A stretch of DNA of 64,000 bases from the NCBI RefSeq assembly GCF_000612445.1, contig NZ_BALC01000001.1:310001-374000 (forward strand), read 5' to 3'. The notes beneath the pieces were generated by a model. That model saw nothing but the letters and a program-made list of their open reading frames with translations. It was not told where the DNA came from and made no database searches. Shown here piece by piece: positions 59,628 to 64,000 of this stretch. The stretch comes from Liquorilactobacillus sucicola DSM 21376 = JCM 15457 (GTDB lineage: Bacteria; Bacillota; Bacilli; Lactobacillales; Lactobacillaceae). Both the position numbers and the translations under genes were made by a program. How positions within the stretch are numbered: position 1 is the first letter of the stretch; every line of letters starts with the position of its first letter.

Positions 59628-60521
59628 CTAAAGTCGCCGTCTGAAAAATGATTTTTGGGGTTGAGCGTAGGTAAAGCCTTCACCAATTGCTTCATTTACA
59701 GTTAGCACTGATACAAATGCACGTTCGTCGATGGATTCGACTATCCTTTTAAGCGATGTTAATTCACTCGGGCTGACAACACAGTAAATCGCTTGTCCTT
59801 TTTCTTTGGAAAATGCACCAGTTGTTTGAATATGACTTACACCGCGACCAAGGCGGTTAATTATTTGCTGAGTGATTTCTGGATAAGCACTGCTAAAAAT
59901 GATGACTCCCCGAGCGGCATATGCGCCTTCTTGAGTAAAACTAATTATCCTTGAAAAAACATAAGAAGCCAAAAGGGTATACATCATTTGCCGAATACTA
60001 ATGTAGCTCAAAGAAAGACCCAGTACCACGCAGTCCAGTGCTAAAAGAGTTTTCCCCATGGCAACTCCTCGTTTCTTTTCAAAAATACGCGCGACGATAT
60101 CGGTTCCGCCTGTTGTTCCGCCGAAACGGTATATTAGACCGGAACCGACGCCACCAAAAAAGCCGGCCAGCAAACCAGCAATGAACATATCGTGGCTTAT
60201 ATTAATAGTTACAGGAACACGCTGCCACAGCCAAATAAAAAATGACAACGAAATAGTTCCATGGACGGTATAGACAAGGGCATTTTTTCCTAAATAACGC
60301 AGAGCGATAATAATCAATGGAACATTTATGATAAGTGTGGAATAAGCGGGATCAATATGCAGCCAGTATCTAATAATAAGAGTGATTCCAGTAATACCAC
60401 CTTCGGCCAAGCTATTGGCTATGTTAACCTTAACTAAACCAAAAGCATAAAAAGCACACCCGAGAGCGATCATAGTAAAGTCGACCAAGCGCATCTGTAA
60501 CTTATTTTTTGTTTGGTACAT
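59628..60521 (-). CDS. YitT-family membrane protein (DUF2179)
   Basis: A 297-residue membrane protein. Five or six hydrophobic helices (about 10-190) include VNIANSLAEGGITGITLIIR and RFGGTTGGTDIVARIFEKKR, the repeated YitT loop. The C-terminal cytosolic domain DUF2179 (about 215-285) includes YCVVSPSELTSLKRIVESID. It is intact, unlike the paralogue at 12419-13293. Function in the family is unknown. ATG 60521 follows AATAGGAGATGAAAAA on the minus strand. Confidence 0.88.
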   Translation of the reverse strand: MYQTKNKLQMRLVDFTMIALGCAFYAFGLVKVNIANSLAEGGITGITLIIRYWLHIDPAYSTLIINVPLIIIALRYLGKNALVYTVHGTISLSFFIWLWQRVPVTINISHDMFIAGLLAGFFGGVGSGLIYRFGGTTGGTDIVARIFEKKRGVAMGKTLLALDCVVLGLSLSYISIRQMMYTLLASYVFSRIISFTQEGAYAARGVIIFSSAYPEITQQIINRLGRGVSHIQTTGAFSKEKGQAIYCVVSPSELTSLKRIVESIDERAFVSVLTVNEAIGEGFTYAQPQKSFFRRRL

Positions 60522-60844
60522 TTTTTCATCTCCTATTATAATATTATTCGAATAATGGCGAAAATTTTGTCAGAAACAAATGCTGTGTTATTGTTTCTGT
60601 GTAAGCTCAAGCGAAAAGCATTCGATTTTAGAGCTTAAGTAAAAGTGATTTTTAACACGGATCCGTGACAGATCCTAGAAAATAATAACACAAGTTGAAG
60701 CGTGAAGTCAGTAATTGAATTCTTTATTTTAATAAAGTCATTAAAGACGGTTTATAATAATAAAGCTCACCTAGAAGAGGTGCAAGAAAATAAACAATCT
60801 GTTAGAATAAATTAGTATAGACTCGAATGAAAAGGATGATATAA
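60522..60844. other. divergent intergenic region yitT-dapB
   Basis: This 323-bp region has no plausible gene. It contains a perfect palindrome (60543-60556) close to the yitT-type start, a possible -10 TATAAT at 60753-60758 and a small CACCT...AGGTG hairpin (60768-60782) before dapB. No riboswitch or T-box block is recognisable. Confidence 0.5.
60543..60556. promoter_or_regulatory. perfect 14-bp palindrome, possible operator
   Basis: ATTATTCGAATAAT lies 22 bp upstream of the minus-strand YitT-type start, in the promoter region. A dimeric regulator could bind here. This is inference from symmetry. Confidence 0.35.
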
Positions 60845-61633
60845 ATGGTAAAGGTTATCGTGGCAGGTTTTAAGGGACGTATGGGAAATACAACTACGCA
60901 TATGGTCATTGAGCACAAGAATTTTGAACTTGTTGGTGTATTCGATCCAAGAGCCACTGAAAAGCTTTTGAGTGAAAGTAATGAGTTCTCAGGTTTGGAT
61001 GTCCCAGTAGCTTCTAAATTAGAAGATATCGACACAAACAGTGCTGATGTTTGGGTTGATTTTACGTCTCCTTCATCAGTTTATGGGAACGTTAAATTCG
61101 CAATTGAACATGGTATTTCACCTGTTGTTGGTACTACGGGAATGACCGATGACCAAGTTGCTGAGCTGCAAAAGATTGCACTGACTAAGAAAATAGGCGG
61201 TTTAATTGCACCAAACTTTGGTATTTCAGCAGTTCTTTTGATGCAGTTCGCGCAACAAGCTGCTAAATATTTTCCAAATGTTGAGATAATTGAAATGCAT
61301 CATGATAATAAATTGGACGCTCCAAGCGGAACAGCGATCAATACGGCCAAATTAATTGCAGAAGTTCGTACTCCAAAAGAGCAAGGAAACCCAGAAGAAA
61401 AAGAAACATTAGCTGGGGCTCGTGGCGCTAATTATGAAGGGATGCATATTCACAGTGTTCGGTTACCTGGATATGTTGCGCATGAACAAGTTTTGTTTGG
61501 CAGTGAAGGGGAAGCTTTGACGATCCGGCAAGATTCGTTTGATCGCAGTTCATTCATGTCTGGTGTGGCAGTAGCCATTGAAAAAATTCAAGATCACGAT
61601 GAGTTACTGGTTGGGCTTGAGCATATTTTATGA
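60845..61633 (+). CDS. dapB: 4-hydroxy-tetrahydrodipicolinate reductase
   Basis: DapB reduces the dipicolinate intermediate of lysine/diaminopimelate synthesis using NAD(P)H. The 262 residues are normal. N-terminal cofactor fold [18 protein letters not shown] (about 4-21, G-x-x-G-x-M-G) and the substrate loop [16 protein letters not shown] (about 148-163, catalytic HH and K) are complete. ATG follows AAAAGGATGATATAA. The stop overlaps the cca start (ATGA), giving coupled translation. Confidence 0.96.
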   Translation: MVKVIVAGFKGRMGNTTTHMVIEHKNFELVGVFDPRATEKLLSESNEFSGLDVPVASKLEDIDTNSADVWVDFTSPSSVYGNVKFAIEHGISPVVGTTGMTDDQVAELQKIALTKKIGGLIAPNFGISAVLLMQFAQQAAKYFPNVEIIEMHHDNKLDAPSGTAINTAKLIAEVRTPKEQGNPEEKETLAGARGANYEGMHIHSVRLPGYVAHEQVLFGSEGEALTIRQDSFDRSSFMSGVAVAIEKIQDHDELLVGLEHIL

Positions 61634-62835
61634 TAATCAAAAATTTACCTGTTGAATTTGAAGAAGCAAAGGAAGTTTTAGGAGCTATCCAGCAGGCTGG
61701 TTTTGAGGCTTATTTTGTTGGCGGCAGTGTCCGCGATACGATTTTAGGCCTTAAGATTCATGATGTTGATATCGCAACAAGCGCTTATCCCTCCGAAGTT
61801 AAGAAAATCTTCAAAAAGACAGTCGATACTGGTATTGAGCATGGAACGGTCACAGTTCTTGACCATGGGCGTGCATACGAGATAACGACTTTTCGTACTG
61901 AATCGACATATCAGGATTTTCGTCGTCCGGATCATGTTGAATTTGTGCGGTCACTTAGAGATGATTTGAAACGGCGTGACTTGACGATAAATGCACTCGC
62001 GATGAAGCCCAACGGTGAGATCATTGACTTATTCGATGGTCTTGATGACTTAAAAAGGGGAAGAATACGTGCTGTCGGTGTGGCTGAGGAAAGATTTCAT
62101 GAAGATGCTTTGCGAATGATGCGCGCTGTTCGTTTCGCTAGTCAGCTTGATTTTATAATTGAAGAAAATACACTTAACGCAATTCAGCATCACGCTCCTT
62201 TGCTTGCAAAAGTTGCTGTCGAGCGAATTCACGTTGAGTGGGTAAAATTACTATTAGGCAGAAATCCTCAAGCCGGTCTAACAGACTTTTTAGCGACGGA
62301 CTTGTATCTCTACTGTCCACTTTTTGATGATAAAGAAGCAGTCTTCAGGAAAATTTTGCAGCTTAAAACGCTTCAGATCAGGAATGAAGAGTCAGCTTGG
62401 ACATTATTGTGCTATTTAAGTAGCTTATCTTCCAGTTCAGTTAAGAAGTTGCTGCGTGCATGGAAAAGTTCTAATGGTTTAATTGATAATGTCATAGTCG
62501 CAACGAGATTAGTTCCTATGATAAAACAGCAAAGGCTGGATACTTGGACTTATTATAAAAGTGGTCTTCTATGCTTGAAAATTGCCAATGACGTAGCTAC
62601 GATTCTAGGTTTTGGCATCAACCAAGCTATTTTAGAAAAAAAATATGCAGCTTTGCCGATTAAGAATAAACATGAGTTAAAAGTTAACGGCGGAATCTTG
62701 ATAAGAAGTTTAAAAATAAAACCAGGGCCACAACTAGGTGAAATCTTAAGAAAACTTGAATTTAAAGTTGTTGTCGGCGAGATTGAAAATCAGCAGGAAG
62801 TACTGTTGGCAGCGGCTGCTGAATGGGTAAAATGA
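61630..62835 (+). CDS. cca: CCA tRNA nucleotidyltransferase
   Basis: Class II CCA-adding enzyme that builds or repairs the CCA end of tRNAs without a template. The 401 residues are normal. Motif A is [20 protein letters not shown] (about 29-48; catalytic D-x-D), motif B is RRPDHVEF...[10 protein letters not shown] (about 98-124), and motif D is [16 protein letters not shown] (about 157-172). The C-terminal helical tail binds tRNA. It is coupled to dapB; the ABC-F gene follows. Confidence 0.95.
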   Translation: MIIKNLPVEFEEAKEVLGAIQQAGFEAYFVGGSVRDTILGLKIHDVDIATSAYPSEVKKIFKKTVDTGIEHGTVTVLDHGRAYEITTFRTESTYQDFRRPDHVEFVRSLRDDLKRRDLTINALAMKPNGEIIDLFDGLDDLKRGRIRAVGVAEERFHEDALRMMRAVRFASQLDFIIEENTLNAIQHHAPLLAKVAVERIHVEWVKLLLGRNPQAGLTDFLATDLYLYCPLFDDKEAVFRKILQLKTLQIRNEESAWTLLCYLSSLSSSSVKKLLRAWKSSNGLIDNVIVATRLVPMIKQQRLDTWTYYKSGLLCLKIANDVATILGFGINQAILEKKYAALPIKNKHELKVNGGILIRSLKIKPGPQLGEILRKLEFKVVVGEIENQQEVLLAAAAEWVK

Positions 62836-62868
62836 GTAAAAGCAATTTGAAGATGAGAGTGTGGATTT

Positions 62869-64000
62869 ATGCAAACCTTACGCGTTGAGAACTTATCCAA
62901 AACATACGGTGAAAAAACACTGTTCGCAGATATCGAGTTTATGATAAATGAAAATGACCGAATTGGGCTGATAGGTACTAATGGATCCGGCAAGACATCC
63001 TTACTGAACGTTCTGACAGGTTTAGATGCAGCTGATAATGGGGAAATAATTAAGCCTAATCAATATCGAATCAGTTATCTAAAACAAATTCCTGAGCTTG
63101 ATCCTGCAGCAACAATCATGAATGCTGTTTTTGAGGGATCTGCTCCTATTTTTCAAACGATTCATGAGTATGAACAGGCACTCACGTTGTATGGGCAGAA
63201 TCCTGAGAATGCAAAATATCAACAGCGTTATGTTACTGCTGAAAACAAAATGAACCAAGAAGATGCTTGGAGTGCTGAGAGCGATGTCAAGACGATTTTA
63301 ACCCAACTGCATATACGCGATTTGAACCAAAAAATCGACAGCTTGTCAGGAGGACAGAAGAAACGTGTAGGGCTAGCACAAGTCCTTATTCAAGCTCCAG
63401 ATTTGTTGGTATTGGACGAACCCACTAATCATCTTGATTTTGATTCAATCAAGTGGTTAGAAAAGTATCTTGCAGGTTATAAGGGTGCCTTACTGGTAGT
63501 GACACATGACCGGTACTTTTTGGATCAGGTAGCAACAAGAATCATTGAGCTCTCTTTTGGTAAAATTTACACATATCAAGGCAACTATCAGGCTTTTGTC
63601 AGTCAAAAGGCGGATAGAGTTGAACAAGAAATTAGTGCGGAACATAAACAACAGCAGTTGTATAAGAAAGAATTAGCTTGGATGCGTACTGGTGCTAAGG
63701 CAAGAACGACAAAGCAGCAGGCACGAATCAACAAATTCAATGACCTCAAGAAAAACTTAAACAAACTGCAAGTTGATGATGATATTGATATTTCATTAGG
63801 ACAACAGCGGTTAGGCAAAAAAGTTCTTGAAATTAAAGAGGGCACATTGGATATTGCAGACCACCACATACTTAAGAATTTTAGCATGTTGGTTCAGGCT
63901 CACGACCGAATTGGTATTACAGGTGTCAATGGTGCCGGTAAGTCATCACTTCTGAATGTATTAGCTGGTGAACTTCCATTGGATAAGGGAAATGTTGTTA
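62869..64000 (+). CDS. ABC-F ATPase (YfmR/Uup-like), 3' end cut
   Basis: A soluble ABC-F protein with no membrane domain, truncated by the window end after 377 codons. The first ATPase cassette has Walker A GTNGSGKTSL (about 36-45), signature LSGGQKKRVGLAQ (about 159) and Walker B LLVLDEPTNHLDF (about 182). An interdomain linker rich in K/Q/E follows (about 245-300). The second cassette begins with Walker A GVNGAGKSSL (about 353). Such proteins act on ribosomes. The YfmR/Uup assignment is tentative; other ABC-F subgroups remain possible. Confidence 0.9.
   Translation, partial: MQTLRVENLSKTYGEKTLFADIEFMINENDRIGLIGTNGSGKTSLLNVLTGLDAADNGEIIKPNQYRISYLKQIPELDPAATIMNAVFEGSAPIFQTIHEYEQALTLYGQNPENAKYQQRYVTAENKMNQEDAWSAESDVKTILTQLHIRDLNQKIDSLSGGQKKRVGLAQVLIQAPDLLVLDEPTNHLDFDSIKWLEKYLAGYKGALLVVTHDRYFLDQVATRIIELSFGKIYTYQGNYQAFVSQKADRVEQEISAEHKQQQLYKKELAWMRTGAKARTTKQQARINKFNDLKKNLNKLQVDDDIDISLGQQRLGKKVLEIKEGTLDIADHHILKNFSMLVQAHDRIGITGVNGAGKSSLLNVLAGELPLDKGNVV

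Noticed and set aside
60555-60585. CodY-like site upstream of the second YitT gene
   Set aside because: Only part of the AATTTTCWGAAAATT pattern matches, with misplaced bases; too weak to report as a feature.

Overview
The window looks like the chromosome of a low-GC Gram-positive bacterium of the family Lactobacillaceae. The evidence is the gene content and order (prmA-rsmE-rel-dtd; rpsU-yqeY-phoH-ybeY-dgkA-era-recO-glyQS-dnaG-rpoD; trmK-nif3; dnaE-pfkA-pyk; cvfB-fur-xerD-ribT-scpAB-rluB-ribU-ypbB-recS-LysM-cmk-rpsA-der-hup; dapB-cca), strong Shine-Dalgarno sequences, T-box control of aminoacyl-tRNA synthetases and DnaE-type polymerase. The Ligilactobacillus/Liquorilactobacillus group is my guess; the genus cannot be fixed by reading alone. 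I saw no rRNA, tRNA, CRISPR array, prophage or insertion sequence. The window ends inside an ABC-F gene.

Layout. 1-8.1 kb: a DUF3013-like gene, rRNA and ribosomal-protein methylation, stringent response, dtd, an alpha/beta hydrolase whose nucleophile position is Asp, a HAD phosphatase and a cell-wall amidase on the minus strand. 8.2-15.5 kb: T-box-controlled hisS-aspS, msrA, a YitT-family membrane protein, a teichoic-acid-type glycerophosphotransferase and nfo. 15.7-27.8 kb: a PPDK-regulator-type kinase on the minus strand, then the long rpsU to rpoD housekeeping cluster with a second T-box before glyQS. 27.8-30.2 kb: a cysteine module (cysK/mccA-type plus mccB-type genes) preceded by a 38-codon leader ORF with three consecutive Cys codons and an intrinsic terminator, which looks like an attenuator. 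30.5-43.1 kb: trmK, nif3-like, pepT, clpB, dnaE, pfkA, pyk. 43.5-58.5 kb: cvfB, a Fur-family regulator, xerD, ribT, scpAB, rluB, FMN riboswitch-ribU, ypbB-recS, a LysM protein, cmk, rpsA, der, hup and a TPR protein. 58.7-64 kb: a degenerate Xer-like protein and a second YitT protein on the minus strand, then dapB-cca and an ABC-F ATPase.

Two patterns cross the whole window. First, five copies of an intergenic repeat (about 115-175 bp, both orientations, each ending in a long GGAGCT-type hairpin) follow aspS, nfo, mccB, pyk and the TPR gene. Second, six genes (aspS, yitT, cysK/mccA, nif3, a DUF441 gene, scpA) each carry exactly one missing base. Several are essential or strongly conserved, so base-calling errors are likelier than real pseudogenes.

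The strongest candidates for undescribed biology are the Cys-Cys-Cys leader attenuator, the repeat family and the apparent Asp/His overlap in the hisS-aspS T-box specifier loop.
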